64,000 nt of DNA, taken from contig CM018608.1 in NCBI GenBank assembly GCA_009192285.1, positions 576,201-640,200 on the forward strand. Direction: 5' to 3'. A model generated the notes under the pieces. It was not told the DNA's origin. It did no database searches and was given only the letters and a program-made list of their open reading frames with translations. Within the stretch, counting starts at the first letter, position 1, and each line of letters opens with the position of its first letter. A program made the position numbers and the translations under genes. This stretch comes from Morchella semilibera (lineage: Eukaryota > Ascomycota > Pezizomycetes > Pezizales > Morchellaceae). Shown in pieces: positions 1 to 13,184 of this stretch.

Positions 1-1
1 A

Positions 2-46
2 GAACAGGAGGAAGATGATGGAGATGTGGAGATGGATATGTCATGA
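2..46 (+). CDS. 3' end of a truncated gene, acidic C-terminal tail
   Basis: The first 46 bases read in one frame as a strongly acidic tail (E-Q-E-E-D-D-G-D-V-E-M-D-M-S) followed by TGA at 44-46, then T-rich AT-biased sequence typical of a fungal 3' UTR. This looks like the last codons of a gene lying to the left of the window. Acidic tails of this kind are common in nucleolar and chromatin proteins, but with 14 residues no family can be named. It could also be chance coding in a purine-rich stretch. Confidence 0.5.
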   Translation, partial: EQEEDDGDVEMDMS

Positions 47-3000
47 CCACCTGAATTTTGCCTCTACGGCGTCCCTTTTTTTTCTTTTCATTTGTCATGC
101 ATTTTTCATTCTTTTTTTTTTTTGTTTTCTTTTTGAATTTCTACTGTATATACCTATCATCCCTCCACCCCATGTGTGGAAAGTACTTTACCTGGCGTAA
201 TTTGGTCATCCGGATATTTCCTATGTTAAACAGAATCATATTTCTAGCATTATTTCTAGCAGGCCCTGAATATCGGGGTTCAAATTCATGAACAATCACC
301 TGGTGTAACAAACAATATTTCGTTTCCAAGCCCAGCCAAAAGTGCAAATAAAGACCCTCTCCACGTGCACCACCAGACGTCGAGTCCCCCTCACCCGCGC
401 GCTAGCCACTCACATTCCCACCCGTCTCCAGATTCATGGCCAAGGCCTAGATGCGCCCACAAATAAACATCTTTTTGTTTTGTTTGCTGGCGGCCGGGCT
501 AAGCCAAGCCTTGTTCTCGAGGACGTAGGCAGGACGGTTCTAGGCCCCCTTTGTCTCAGTTACAATTCACTGCCTACGTAGCTTCCCCCTAGGACGAGTT
601 CGAAAGTATACTCATGATCAATAAAGTATGTATTGACTCTCTCTTTTTCTCTTTCTCAGACTAGCAAGCTACATGTATCTTGGCTCCAGATCATCGGTCT
701 GGACGCCCTCTCTCCTTGCCTTGCCTATTACCGCGGGCAATGGATTGGCCATTTAAATGGGTGAGGACCCTTGCGTCCAGAAGAGAGTTATTTATGTACG
801 AATACAATGTCGTCATGCCCGAGATTTCTTTCACATAATCTCACTCGCGCCGTCAGCCCACGCAGCCACCCGAGGAGAGGGTGGCCAGGGCGGGATAGCT
901 CATTGTTAATTCTTAATGCGGAGATGAACCTTTTGGCTCTGTGCCCTCCCCCTACCCCCCCCCCAATCTATCCCAACTATGAAGTATTCAACAACCCTCA
1001 TCACTACGCGCGTATTAGGCCGGCCGCGCGGGAGATCAGACATAATGTTGTAGATGAGGCGAGGATTCAAAACAAAGGATCATGAGTCATCACTCGCTTC
1101 TGGACTAGGGCTGCCGCGTGCGGAAGGTTTTTTAACAGAAATTTCGTAAAGGCTAGATATGGTCTCTGATACTTGTAACTCTCCTGAAGGGGTCCACACG
1201 GGTAATCAATGAGCTGCCCCTTGTTTATAGCCTTATATTAGGAAACATCAGCTAATCTAGCAGAAAGTGCCTTACTTTCTGGTTGCTATACGTCATCGGT
1301 GTGTAGCCCGCGCCCCGTATCCGGGTGAGAAAACACCCACATACCCTTGGGTATCAAAGCTTAACTTCTAGAAGAACTAAATCAAACGCGGCAAAGCCCA
1401 ACATAGAAGTTGGTTTCTAGAACCCCTAACGAACTGGATTGGCGTCCGAGCGCTCTGGATCTGAAACATCTCGGTAAATAGTACCGATCCCTAATAGGAG
1501 GGGGTTTTGCTAGAAAAATATCTATTACCCGGACTCTCTCTGGAAATGGCTGCCAAGCCGTATTATAAGCGCGCTGTTCACACTGACGAGGAGGAACTTC
1601 CGCGGATGCCGCAAGAGCCGGGCCACCTGGTAAAGGGCTCTAACAACTATAGGGGGATTTGGGTTTGATAGACCGTGCGGTTCTCTTCCACATCGCCTAT
1701 TTGGTATATAAGTCGATTCTCTAATTTCCCCTATGACAGGACGGCACCAAGTCCAGTTGATCCTCATCCAGTCAATCTCACTCTCTTTATACGCCCTTTA
1801 AACCTAATATGCATGCAGGAGAGATGCGTATTTAGCGGCTTTTGGGAAGAGAACCCCCTGACAACAGAGAAATTGAGAGTCGAGTGATTTTTCATGAAGG
1901 CTAATAAACTCTGGATTCCCGTTCTCCTCTAGTCAATCCATGATGAACGCGGCTTACATTCCAGCAGATTTTTTTTTACCTAAGCATTGGTTCTTCTTCC
2001 GCCCCCCACGAATGAGCCTAGCCCAAGCCAGTGGGGTCGGTAAAGCCCGAGATTTAATGGCTATCCAAGACACTACCTGAGTCCTCAAGGCCTCAGGCTG
2101 ATTTCCTCCCGTACCGTATTAATTCGGATAGAAGGCCCGTCACACAAGACGTCGAAGTTGCCTTTTAAAGTCAGAGTGAGGGGGATTAGGGGGCATATTC
2201 AAGACAAACAACCAAATATAGGAATTTCAACGTTTTTTGTAACGGGCCTTCTATTCGAATTAATACGGTATGCCTTCGCCTGGAATCGTTTAAATGATGA
2301 CCCTTGGCTTAGATATTATGTGTAATAAGCTTATGGTGATCCTTTAGGTGTGCTGGTCGTTTAGTTTGTTCGAGCCACGCAGTCGTAAACTGTGCGATCA
2401 CCTAGTTATGAGAGTCCTTGAAGAGACCGCACTCACGGCTAGACTCCTAGTTAAAATTGGGGAAGAGGAAAGACGTTTCATCGCCCCTTTCCATTATGGT
2501 TGTTCCCCCCACGATGTTTTGCTCATGGGAGCTAAGCACGGGAAGCGCTATCTTCAATGCGGCCTCCTGTATTCTGTATGAGGTACGTTGGAGAAGTTAT
2601 TTAGATCAACTGATAATATTGCTACCCCTGGTCTTTCCTAGGGACGTGCCAAGGAATTAGATCCTGCTGCTCCGTCCTTTGTAAGTGCATCTGCCCACGT
2701 TCCCACACCAGCCGCCGCAACGGTTAGTGGTGGGCGTTGGTTGGCTCTTAATTGATGTTTAGTAGAATCGGACTGGCTGTTCTGTCTTTCATATGCCTAC
2801 ATCGGTCATCCCCAATGCCTGGTCTGCGGTTAGTTTACAGGAGTTTGTACAAAGCTGTGATGTGCCGGGACCGGATTAGATCTCATATATAGCAGCATCC
2901 ACCGAAAAAGAGTAGTTCACCTGGAAGATTAGTGTTGTACTTTGGCTTAGATAGTAGCTTTGATGACCCCCCCGATGCCTCCGCCCACCCACAACCTGGA

Positions 3001-5923
3001 GTGGTTGCGAAAGCATCCGTGACTTTAGAATGAGCCAATAGCATGCAGTAAACATGCCAAGGAAGAGCTAGGGAAAAAGTGTAACAGTCTATTCGTGAAG
3101 GACTAAATAAGTAGCAGATATGAGACCCTCTGGGGCCACCTCTCCGTTAAGGGTTTAATACTGCTATCTTTATATTTATCAATCCTTTCTCCGACGATAT
3201 CTCGCATCAATCCCCCGAATCTTTACCTTTGTGGCTGTTCACAGTAGCAGTTTTGCTTCTCTAAGGTTCAAAATGATGAAGAGTGCCTAAATATACAATT
3301 GTGAGTTGGTGTTCAGAGGGCAACCCCCTGGCAGTGAGTGGTCAAGTGACTATGATTCTGAACAGATTAGCTACAGAGTTGAACAAAGTCTCGGGACCAT
3401 GGAGGCATGAGAATGACCTGAGTCTACCACTGTTAACAAAAGACAAAAGCTCATGGGGTATAAGAACCTCAGCTCCCCCCTATTGATTAGGAAAACGGAA
3501 GGTGGACTCACATACTGTCACCCAAGAATCGAGTCCTGGTATCAATTGATTAATAGCATCCGCGTAAGAAAGCTTTAATGCGATGCTACCAAATACTGGG
3601 CATTTCATTACCTTAATATGTCTGTTCTTGCGAAGACTTCATAGAAATTCTCCTTCTTTTGAAGAGATGGTCGAGGTTCGCTGAGGTAGAGGCTGCCTAG
3701 TGCGTACGGAAGGATTTATACGAAGGTGTGGTTGGCAATGCATTCTTTCTTAGGGCCGAATCAACCAATAAACGAGTCAATTCTTTTTATGCCGGGCGGA
3801 GCAATCATGTCACCTACCAGCATGAAAGAGTGATATCCTATGACGCAATTTACATACATTTAATTTATCAGTAATAAGACAGGACCGATAACAACCTTCC
3901 CATATTACTCCAGTCAATTTTCATGCGGCACCCGATATCTATCAGGGTTATCACTTCTATATACGCAGCGTCGATACTGATACATAAACCTATGAAGTAG
4001 TTATATATAATATATGCAGTAACATAGATATCATAAATTAATATCTCTACAAAGACTGATATGCCAAAAGTCCTCTGAGATATGATGGCTAAATGACATT
4101 GTTCTGACTCTAGCTACCCCCGGCGATTCAGTCCGTATTTAAATTCGCAAAAGGAGTATATACCGGTAGATACTTATCTTCAGACCACAGAGCTAAACGA
4201 GCTCCCTAAATAGCTCTATATAGCTCTATATAGTGTGTTCAACCAATATGCAATCCGCATCTGCATCCTGTCGGTATCATTACCTACAATGTTTACGCAG
4301 CTACATGTAGTTACTTAGATACCTACCTATATAGCCATCTAGAGCTAGAGCACATGTAGGTACTTACATGAAAAGAATAAACCAAACAACCCTTGACATG
4401 ACTCCCATGTCATGCCCAGGCTGCAGCATCCGCCCCAGAAATAGAAACGATCCACACCCCATTCCCGCTGTGCAAGCCGGTATCCAATTGCACAACCAGG
4501 AACCTGCAGCACTGCACCTTCAGCCTGAGGGTGGGGTGGATGGATGGATGTTTAGCCCTCCACAGCTAGGTATCACCACCACCACCACCATGGCCACAAA
4601 TCTACCTACCCATGAAAAAAAAGAGGTCTCCACCAAGAACCATGTCAGATCATTTCACATGGAGTGAGGAAAGGCCTTTTTATTTGCTTGGCCCGCCTTA
4701 TCGCTGGACCTACTGGGGCGGAAGTTGGGTTCCGGCTCCAGTCATGATATTTATTTAATTCCCGAGTTGATTTGCGGAATCCTCGTTTTGTATTGTTGGA
4801 TTAAGGGAAAGAAGTACATGTACCTACATACATATACACCGGTAGTGTATGTACATGGGCAACAGCGGCGGCGGAAGCCGGGCATATGTACAATTTTTCC
4901 GGGTTGAGTTAGGGGAAATCGATATCATCTCTGTTCTCACTTATCTCTACAATATGCTCAGCCTACCTTCCCTCCGCGGGCAAACCACCTTTCCCCCAAC
5001 AAAAGTAAAAATAACACAAAACGAGCTCATAAGCATAGCAACATTTGGGCCTGTCTGCCTACCTGCCAAGGCGTCCGGGCAAGACCCTGAAGGGGTGGGC
5101 CTTTGCATAAACATGAATTCATAAACAAAGTTTTGTTTCCTACTGTTCCCCGATGTTCTATGTAGCTCTGTCTGGTTGGGTGCAGATAATATGCTTGCTT
5201 GCGTGCATGATCAACTGTCACACACCGCATGCTTGCATACATACACACACATCAGTAAGGCATGGAAAATCTACTTCCCAACATGTGTGCATGCCGAGTA
5301 AAGGGCGATCATTCAGCTGATGGAGTAGGAGGGTGGGTTAATGACAGATGACTGATCTTCTCGGCATTTTGATCGCGGATTGGTTTCTGTGGGAGTAGGT
5401 GCGCTAACAAACGCTCTTGTGATCAAGGAAAACTCCCAGGCTTCATGCTTAATTTTACAGGAATGATTCCCGTTTTGTTCATTCATTCTTCGAGAAGGCT
5501 GGCATAACTACTGATACAATATAAAGAAGCAGAAAGAAACAACCCGATAACCATCAATAAAATTTATAGTTAAAAGCCAAAGGCTGCAATCCTAGAGAAA
5601 GGCACCGCCGGGACCGGGTAAAAGAAAAATGTACGGGGAAATAAAAGAAAGATTGGCCATATTAATTAGAAACGTACTAGCTCCCTGCTTCTTCTCCCAG
5701 ATTCGCGGATCTTGGGGTTTGGTCTGAAGGCAAAAAGTAAAGAAAGCAAGACTCCCAATAAGAAAATAAAAAAAAAATAAAAAAAAATAAAGTGTTGGTA
5801 CAGTGGAGATGAAATTGAAAGAAGAAAAGCGAACCACCCTTAAAAAGATTTGCTCCAGTAAAAGTCCCTATGACGACTAGCGTAGAAGAAAGAAAAGTAA
5901 ACGAAATAGAGTAAAAGGCCTTG
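47..5923. other. gene-poor intergenic region
   Basis: No open reading frame here has a recognisable domain, fungal codon pattern or believable splice structure; all are under 105 codons. The left 200 bases are T-rich, probably a 3' UTR. The 3600-4350 part is rich in ATA/TATA words. One foldback element sits at 2112-2270, a C-tract near 955, a CAC triplet run near 4578, and TACATGTA palindromes at 670, 4302 and 4815. The purine-rich 5640-5800 part is probably the 3' flank of the minus-strand gene that follows. Confidence 0.6.
2112..2270. repeat. foldback element (MITE-like), 29-bp inverted repeats
   Basis: Arms 2112-2140 and 2242-2270 are reverse complements over 29 bases with one mismatch. 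Each arm begins with TA at its outer end (TACCGTATTAATTCG...), so the outer TA pair may be a Tc1/mariner-type target duplication around a 155-bp element. The 101-bp centre has no coding capacity. A plain hairpin is the alternative reading. Confidence 0.6.
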
Positions 5924-7078
5924 CTAATCCTCCTCTTCAAGGATACAATTCATCTGCGGGCTCGTACTTCCGTCCTGCGACCCATGGCGTCTAGGACTTA
6001 CTGATGGTGGTCTCCTTACGTGGTTATCCTCCAACTCGATATTCGCCTCTGTCCAGCCAACCATACCACAGAACTCGGTCCATAACCTGGTATCGCTGTT
6101 ACCACCGCAAGACTTTGTAACAAGAAGTTCCTTGGACCTCTTGAGCCACGCAATATCTGGCAACTTGTTCCGGCTTGTTTCAGTCCAAAGAGGAAGGCAC
6201 TGGTTCTTGAACTTGTCGTCACCAACGGCATGTTTGACCTGGCTGAGCCACCTCTTGTTTGCACTGTGATTAATGAGGTCTTTCATGTCAACTGCCCGGT
6301 CGGGAAGGGGGACAAGCATCAAAGGTGCCATAGGTGCCATGGGGATCAGCGTTTCGACTTCTCCCTCGATATTTTCCATGCCATGGACCGACCCACTGTC
6401 GTCATCGTCGCTCTTGTCGCACTTGATAGAAACGATGGATCCTGAACGTTGTCTATGGTGGTGATTGGCACAGTGAGCCTCGTCACAGTGTGGGATATCA
6501 TCGAAAGTTGCCGGAAACATCATATCGTCTGCCATAACCTCAAGTAATGGAGGGGAATCATCGATAGAACCTGTCCTTCTCCTACGGTGATTACGACGGC
6601 CCAATTCTCTAGGAGGAGAATTCTCGTCGAGGTGGAGACCCTCGATTTCCTTTGATAATGAAGCACCGCTGGGGGCTCGGCGGATTGTTAAGGAGGGCTG
6701 GCGGTCCGATGTAGATGCACGCCAGATACTTGAGAAAGATGAGCTTGGTGTTTGCCCTGGTGAGACTCCGTTTCCTGCAGATGACTTGCCGATCCTCATG
6801 TTGAGAGTGTGGGCCGACTCCCTCAATGCGTTGAAGGAGATTGGCATAGCAGTGGGGGAGACTATTGTTTCCTCGTGGGAGGTACTGTACGATGACAACC
6901 GTGGTGATCCTGATTCGTTTGATGAGTGATTCCCGTGGTGAGAGGAAAGTTCGAAAGGTGAATGGAAGGCATCTACGTGAAACCGGGGTGTACGGGGGTC
7001 ACGACTTCCGGCCTTGCTCGACAATGTCGGGGGGGCAGTAGAATGAATGGATGAACGGTTTAAGGTAGCAGTCTCCAT
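5924..7078 (-). CDS. conserved fungal protein of unknown function, 384 aa
   Basis: This is a single-exon frame of 384 codons, starting with METATLNRSS and ending NCILEEED. The first two thirds are Ser/Pro/His-rich and look disordered, with basic patches (RRNHRRRRTGS near residue 165) and phosphorylation-like S-P sites. The last 130 residues look folded: a motif around residues 290-335 contains KFKNQCLPLW and DIAWLKRSKELL, followed by RLWTEFCGMVGW. I believe similar C-terminal regions occur in uncharacterised proteins of other Pezizomycotina, but I cannot name a domain. No signal peptide or membrane segment is visible. The long frame, the multiple Ser/Thr-rich runs and the ordered tail make it a real gene. 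The neighbours give no hint of its job. Confidence 0.8.
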   Translation of the reverse strand: METATLNRSSIHSTAPPTLSSKAGSRDPRTPRFHVDAFHSPFELSSHHGNHSSNESGSPRLSSYSTSHEETIVSPTAMPISFNALRESAHTLNMRIGKSSAGNGVSPGQTPSSSFSSIWRASTSDRQPSLTIRRAPSGASLSKEIEGLHLDENSPPRELGRRNHRRRRTGSIDDSPPLLEVMADDMMFPATFDDIPHCDEAHCANHHHRQRSGSIVSIKCDKSDDDDSGSVHGMENIEGEVETLIPMAPMAPLMLVPLPDRAVDMKDLINHSANKRWLSQVKHAVGDDKFKNQCLPLWTETSRNKLPDIAWLKRSKELLVTKSCGGNSDTRLWTEFCGMVGWTEANIELEDNHVRRPPSVSPRRHGSQDGSTSPQMNCILEEED

Positions 7079-8452
7079 CCTTGTGGATATGGTTTTTTTT
7101 TTGTTTCAAATGACGAGTGCAAGATTATTGATTGTTTGAGTATATATCCTCAAAGGGGAGAGAGAAAAAATGGTGATGGATGGACTGATAAGTTTGCTTT
7201 AGGAAAGAAGGGATGCAAGATGGTAATGATGTATAGGTGGAGGGGGTATATCGAGTGATTTTCTGAGGACCGGAATCGGAATAAGGTTTTGGGAACGGTT
7301 GCTAGCTGCCCGTGGATGAGATTGGGTTTGGGGTTTAAACGGACGATGTGGGAGCACCTAATGGACTTTATATTCTACGGGACGGGAAATCCTTTATGAG
7401 GAAGAATCTCCTGTCTTATATAGGGAAAGGAAAGGAACGGAGGAGACATCAAGACTTTAGGTGTGGAAGCAGAAGTGACAGGCGTAACTCAGTGGGGTAT
7501 GGGTATCGAAAATACAAGCATAACCTAGCTTCTGATGCTACTGCTTCTGCCTGTATGTATGTATCCCCCTACCGGGTGAACCCCTACCTTCCTCACTTCA
7601 ACAACGGTTTAACCTTATGCCTCATACTCAAATCTACTGGAGTAGGTATCATCCATCGACTAGGTACTGCTGCTTGGTGCTGCTTGTGGCCCCACTACGT
7701 AGATAGGTATCACTGAGAGAGAGAGAGAGGGAGAGAGAGGGAGAGAGGTGAACAGGTTCGCATCTAACCCACAGCTGATATCATCGACACGCAAATGCCA
7801 AGCAACTGCATCCACAATTCTGGATCCACCAGGGGTGCTATGGCCCTTACTCAAGAGACTCTTCTTTTTTTTTTTTTACTTTTAACCCTTACCACAACCG
7901 CTTCTCTACTCCCATTGGTTAACTCAATTTGACTTAAACCTCACGTTGCACACCCCCCGGTTTTGTAGAACGCTAGGAGCAGCTAACTAGACATAACTTA
8001 CATAAACCCACTCCTTCGCAAATAAAAAAAGATGTACTCACCATATCGTACTTATCGCTGCCCTGTCCGTCCTGTGCCCTTTCGTTCTAACTTTACCCCC
8101 CTCCCCCCTTCCTCCCTTCCTCCTCCACAATCCATCTCGGTTCCCTTCTCGCCTCCTGTCGTGATGATGGCGGGGGAGCCAACCAGGGGTAGTAAAGGTA
8201 ACCGTGTTGACAAGGGGGTCGGATGTTGCCTCCCGATTGGCGCTGCTGCTAAAAAGGGGCGTTTTTAACGGAAAGTCACTGTAGACAAAAAAAACTTCAA
8301 GATGCTTTCGACAACCCAGCACACCATACAGAGCCCAGATGTCCACCCGCACATACACACATTTTCACCCCAGACACACAGCAGCAAGCAGCAGGCAGGC
8401 AAGCAGGCAGGCAACACGTAGGTAGAGTCTTTTCACCATCGAGAAGAGGACC

Positions 8453-8466
8453 GGGGGGGGGGGGGG
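8453..8466 (+). repeat. poly-G tract (14)
   Basis: There is an uninterrupted run of 14 G residues on the + strand, one of at least nine G/C tracts of 12 or more in this window. A second tract of 12 G lies at 8550-8561. Confidence 0.95.
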
Positions 8467-10247
8467 TTCCGGCGTGACCAGACTTTGCGTTATTCGCGTC
8501 AGTAGTACGGTTGTGGGAATCGAGATACTACCTTTGGATCAGTTTGGTTGGGGGGGGGGGGCCTTTTTTCTAGGTATGAGTGTAAAGATCTCACTAGCAT
8601 GATAACCCCCACAGGTAAAAGAAAAAATAAGATGGAGTAAATAATAGAGTTAAAAAAAAAACACATCGAAAAACTACATCTCCAATTACTACGGTTATTC
8701 TGTCTAAAAGACGTTGTACGTTACCGGTCTGTGCCCCCGAGAGATGAGAAGTTTATTGAACGCGGTCTAAGAGGTGTGATGCTGGGCATGTACTCACATG
8801 TATGTACTTACCTATCAAGTCAAGGGGACAAAAAAAAAAAGTGTGCACTTCCCTACCATGCTGACGCGGAAGTCTGATGCGGTTGAAAAGACACCTTTGA
8901 TAGGTACATATCCACCCCAAGCATGGTGGTACTCTCTTGAAGTTTAAGGAACTTTTTGTTTGCGCCCTGCTGTGAAACTCTAAATCTGCGGATCGAAAAA
9001 AAGAAGGCTGCGACCAACAGCCACAAACAAAGAAGGAAGTGTCAATCCGGGCACATGTTTTAATTGGTATCCGGGAGATATGTTTTTTTATTCTTCCTAT
9101 TATTATCAATTTTGTGTCTCGGTCGGCCCAACGAGAACGAAGCTTTTGTATGGTGAAGGAGAATACATGTATAATTCTTCGTTTCTTGCACAACATCGAA
9201 TGAGTAAACGACGTCAGGATGAGATCACCCATTAGTATTAAAATAAGCAAAAAAGAAAAAAAGAAAAAAAAGGGCTACGCCATTGTGATGTGTGGCTTGT
9301 GTTGTGGCCATGTGCATTAGATAAGGGAATCTAGGACCTTCTTAATCCCTGTGGAGTATCATCGACAGACGGAGCGACCGTTTGATTCGAAGCCTTGTTT
9401 GTCTAGTTTAGTTTGGTGCTTACTCGTTTCGCAAACGATCAAGCATGCCAAGGACGGATGCGCCCTGCCCTGCCTCTCTCTGCCCTGCTTCGGGGGGTAA
9501 GAGGGAGGGAGTTGCTTTCTCATCATCATCATCATTAGAGAAAGAAACCGCTCAACTCTCAACAATTATCTGAAATTGGAGAAACCTGCGTTTTTTTGAA
9601 ATGGCCACGCTCTGAGGGGGGCTTCTACTGAAATTAGAGAAGAATTAAGAAGGTTGCACATGGCATTTTCGGTGTCACTTAAGTTATGGATGGCCTCACA
9701 TATGTAAATTATTCCCTTAGAGTAAAGTATGTATGCACACAGGCTAAGTCATAATATGCGGACATGACCCTACTCTATTTCAATCAATCACGTACTCTAC
9801 TCCTAGGCACGGGCCTTTCTCCCCCATTAAACGGAACGGAGCGGAGGGGAAATCGGAGAGCAGAGATAAAATGAACTCGGAGATTTCCTAGGCCTGCCGT
9901 TCGTTCGTTCTTTTGTTCGCCGACGGCCTTGGACGGTCTGCTCTGACCGTCAGCTAGCTAAGCATCTCCCCGCTAACTTGACGTTTTGATCACCGGATGG
10001 GCCGCGCGGTTCTGGACCTTAGCACTAGCACTAATGTGGGGAGATGTGGGGAGATATTTGGTGGGGCGATGTGGTGGTGGCGAGAGGTGATGCCTGCCGA
10101 AACCACGCCGTTGCTTAGCTTGAAGCTACTGGTGTATGTGTAGATCCAAAGGACAAAGCTGCCCTTTGCCAGAGTAACCTTATTGGTGCCTATCCTCCCA
10201 TCAACCAATCATACAAGTTGGGGTCTTTTGCGCAAAGGGCTCTTATC

Positions 10248-10281
10248 CCCTCCTCCTCCTCCTCCTCCTCCTCCTCCTCCC
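10248..10281 (+). repeat. (TCC)n microsatellite
   Basis: About ten TCC units occur in a row in intergenic DNA. The run forms a pure pyrimidine strand. Confidence 0.95.
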
Positions 10282-13156
10282 TCGGTCAACCACGAAGGGT
10301 TGGGGTCGCTTTAGAGATCTCGATACCTCTGAGCTGTTAGATGAGAAAAAAAACCATCTTGTTCTACTCTGTTACCTGCTTGTAGGCACTTTACTCTACT
10401 CCAGTAACCCCCCAGCTGATCACTCGGCCAAAATATCTACAGAACGGGGCGAAAAAAAAAACAGCTCATCCATAGCAACGCAAAGACTACCCTCTTTAAG
10501 GAACTCGAAGTCAGCTAGGTAGCTAGTCTGCTAGCTTCATCGTGGGTTCAGTTTGAGAAAAAAGAGACAAAAGCAAAAACTAAAACTAAAAGAAAAAAAG
10601 AAGAAAAAAAAAAAGAAAAAAAAAAACGAAACCACCCCCTGCACACTCTCGATCCAGGTAAGAACTTAAGTATCAGCTTGGTACCTGAGCAAATTCGCCA
10701 CATATCGGGGCTGGTACCTACTACATGGTACCTACGTGGAGAAGTACCTACCCGCCGGCGGCCCCACGGGAAAGGAATTGAAAAAAGTGAAAACCTGCCG
10801 AAAGTTCCGGCGATCGATGTTTCTATTCCTACGTTCCTTTAAAACCCTTCCTTCCCGCGGAGCAAAAGGCCCTATCAAGCACACAGTGATCTGGCGCTGA
10901 ATCATACGAGATGGGACCACCACAGATGAAACTTAGGAAGGTTTTCACCCTCTCCTACCAGTATGTGGCCACGGGGGTAGGTATATGAGTTGACAATACG
11001 ACTGTTGAATCCTGTGATCAGTGGAGACTCACTGGAGAGGATCGCAGATGGGAAAGGGTAGGCTGGGTAGCCAATAAGATCCTGATCGGCGCGGCGAAGT
11101 CTTTTCACAACATGTTCGTCTCCGAAGCCATGGTAAACACCATACCGGAGCGGGAAGCGGAAAAAGCAATCAAGGGAAAAATAGCAAACTAACCGGTTTT
11201 AGCCAGTTGAGTAGCTACCGTCGTTAGCCCTCTTTAACCTGCTTGTCACCCCTTTTGAAACCCCGACTGGGGAGGTGACTGCTATTGTTGCCGTGGTGAC
11301 AACAGGCGGATGGCGAGAGAAATGCCGGGACCTTGAATTATCCATCGTATGTACTCACGCGAGTAGGTACGGGTTACACCTATACAAATACAGATCAGTT
11401 TGAGGGGCAAAGCTGCGGGTGATAGATTAAAGTGCCTAGAGTACATAACCTACCCTAGGGTACAGTACTTGAATACATAATTGAAAAATGACCATGGCTG
11501 ACTGGTTCAGAGGATGGGCCAATTGAAGAAATCCCTCGGTAGTAGATTTGGGGTAGTTTGGTATTCTGTGGAGTATCTAAAACCATATCTCAACTCCTGT
11601 ACCGCAGATTGTGTGGTACATTGATATCCATGAGTGTGTTTGGAGCACTCCAGAAGACTCTACGTGCTCTGGATGACGGGACACCCCTCAAGAAGTTAAA
11701 TGTTTCAGATATCAAAGGCTAAGGTGATTGTGGGTAAGACACCGAAGCCCTCTCTCAACAAAAAGGAATTTGGAAAGGTTACTTTGAGGTAGTACTTTAC
11801 TAAATGGCAATTATTCTTGCATATGCGGGGAAATATTAACCGTGATTAATTTGTACCACCATGCATTTGCCGGGATGGCTCTGTGGATTGGGTGATCCGT
11901 ACCAAAAGCCCGAGAAGTTTGGGGTTATGCTCTGGAGTAAGGCATTATGTAGCTAGTTTGAGATTTGGATAGTGGCCATCGTATGCCCCCGGAAAACTGG
12001 TCTTGATAATCCCTCTTGTGTTTCTCGCCGTCGACAAAGTCGTCGATTTACTACATAACTGTTTTTTTTTTGTGTGATTGATCACAAGCAAAACGTAATA
12101 TGAAATAAGTAGTAAAGCCTAACCCTAACTTAAAGTGCTGATGCTTATGCGTGCTATGTATGTACCACATGCCTACAGTACTGTATGCCGTGCATACATC
12201 TCAAGAGTACTCTAGAGTGTTCCCACATGGGAAAAGGGTACATGACACATGTAGGTACCTGTAGGTACCTTTAAACAAAATGGAGTGGTAAGCCTGATAT
12301 TGACGATCTTTATGAGCAGATTATGTATGCATGTATGTAGCCTTATATTTCGCCTTAAAATAAAGGAGCAATGTTTGGGGAAACCCTCCTCTCCTGGCTT
12401 ATTCAGTTCGGCTTGTTGACTTCACAGAGCGTTATGCATATCACCAAGCACTGGTTGAACAAGACCACATTTCCTCAAATTTCGAGCTCTTGGCAGGCTA
12501 TCCACACCAAAAAAACTGTTTGCCAAGAGTTATTTTAAATGCCTGAACTCAAAAGTTGTTGCCAAAACGCTCTAACGCTCTAACGAACAATGATCGAGGG
12601 ACTGCATACGATTACGAGACCTTCCGGAAATCCCATCCAATAACCACTAGGCAGCCAACGAGGACTCTTCCGTTGCTTAGATACGCGGGACTTTCCTACC
12701 ACGAAGGGCTTGATCGGCGTCTAGACTTGCACTTGGTTTCGAAATATGACCATGGAGATGGGGAAGATTTCCGATAAGTCCGAACAGATCAGAATTAGAT
12801 ATGCTCGGCGAGCTGTTCGAGATTGAATTGGCGCCGACGGCCGGTAGGAGTTTCACATAAATGTTTCAAAACGGACCTCCTGTGCATATTGTTTGCATGT
12901 TTATATGGGGCACGGACCCTCTCATCGAGGGTCAAATACTGATATCAACACTCTTTTTTTACTCCCGAAGAATGTATGTACGCCTAATATGCGCTGGGGA
13001 GATATTCTAGGAGGACTTGTATGCTGAATATTTAGGCGCCGGGGGGTCTGCGAAAGAGGTTATATGATCGGCACCCACTTGAAGTGACAGCTCTAATGCT
13101 CGCCCATACTATGCTTTGTCGAGCCTTGGCATGGGCCAGAATTAGGAATTTCAACT

Positions 13157-13184
13157 AGTGACCAAGTCGATACTCTTGGTCACT
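13157..13184. repeat. perfect 10-bp hairpin
   Basis: AGTGACCAAG at 13157-13166 and its exact reverse complement at 13175-13184 are separated by 8 bases. It could be a hairpin in a transcript or a remnant of a foldback element. No run of U follows it, and no gene is adjacent. Confidence 0.5.

Noticed and set aside
7712-7748. CRISPR-like or regulated repeat array
   Set aside because: It is a plain GA microsatellite; no spaced repeats of constant length exist in the window.
8753-9250. 165-codon minus-strand frame
   Set aside because: No recognisable motif; surrounding sequence has homopolymers and no coding signature on either side.
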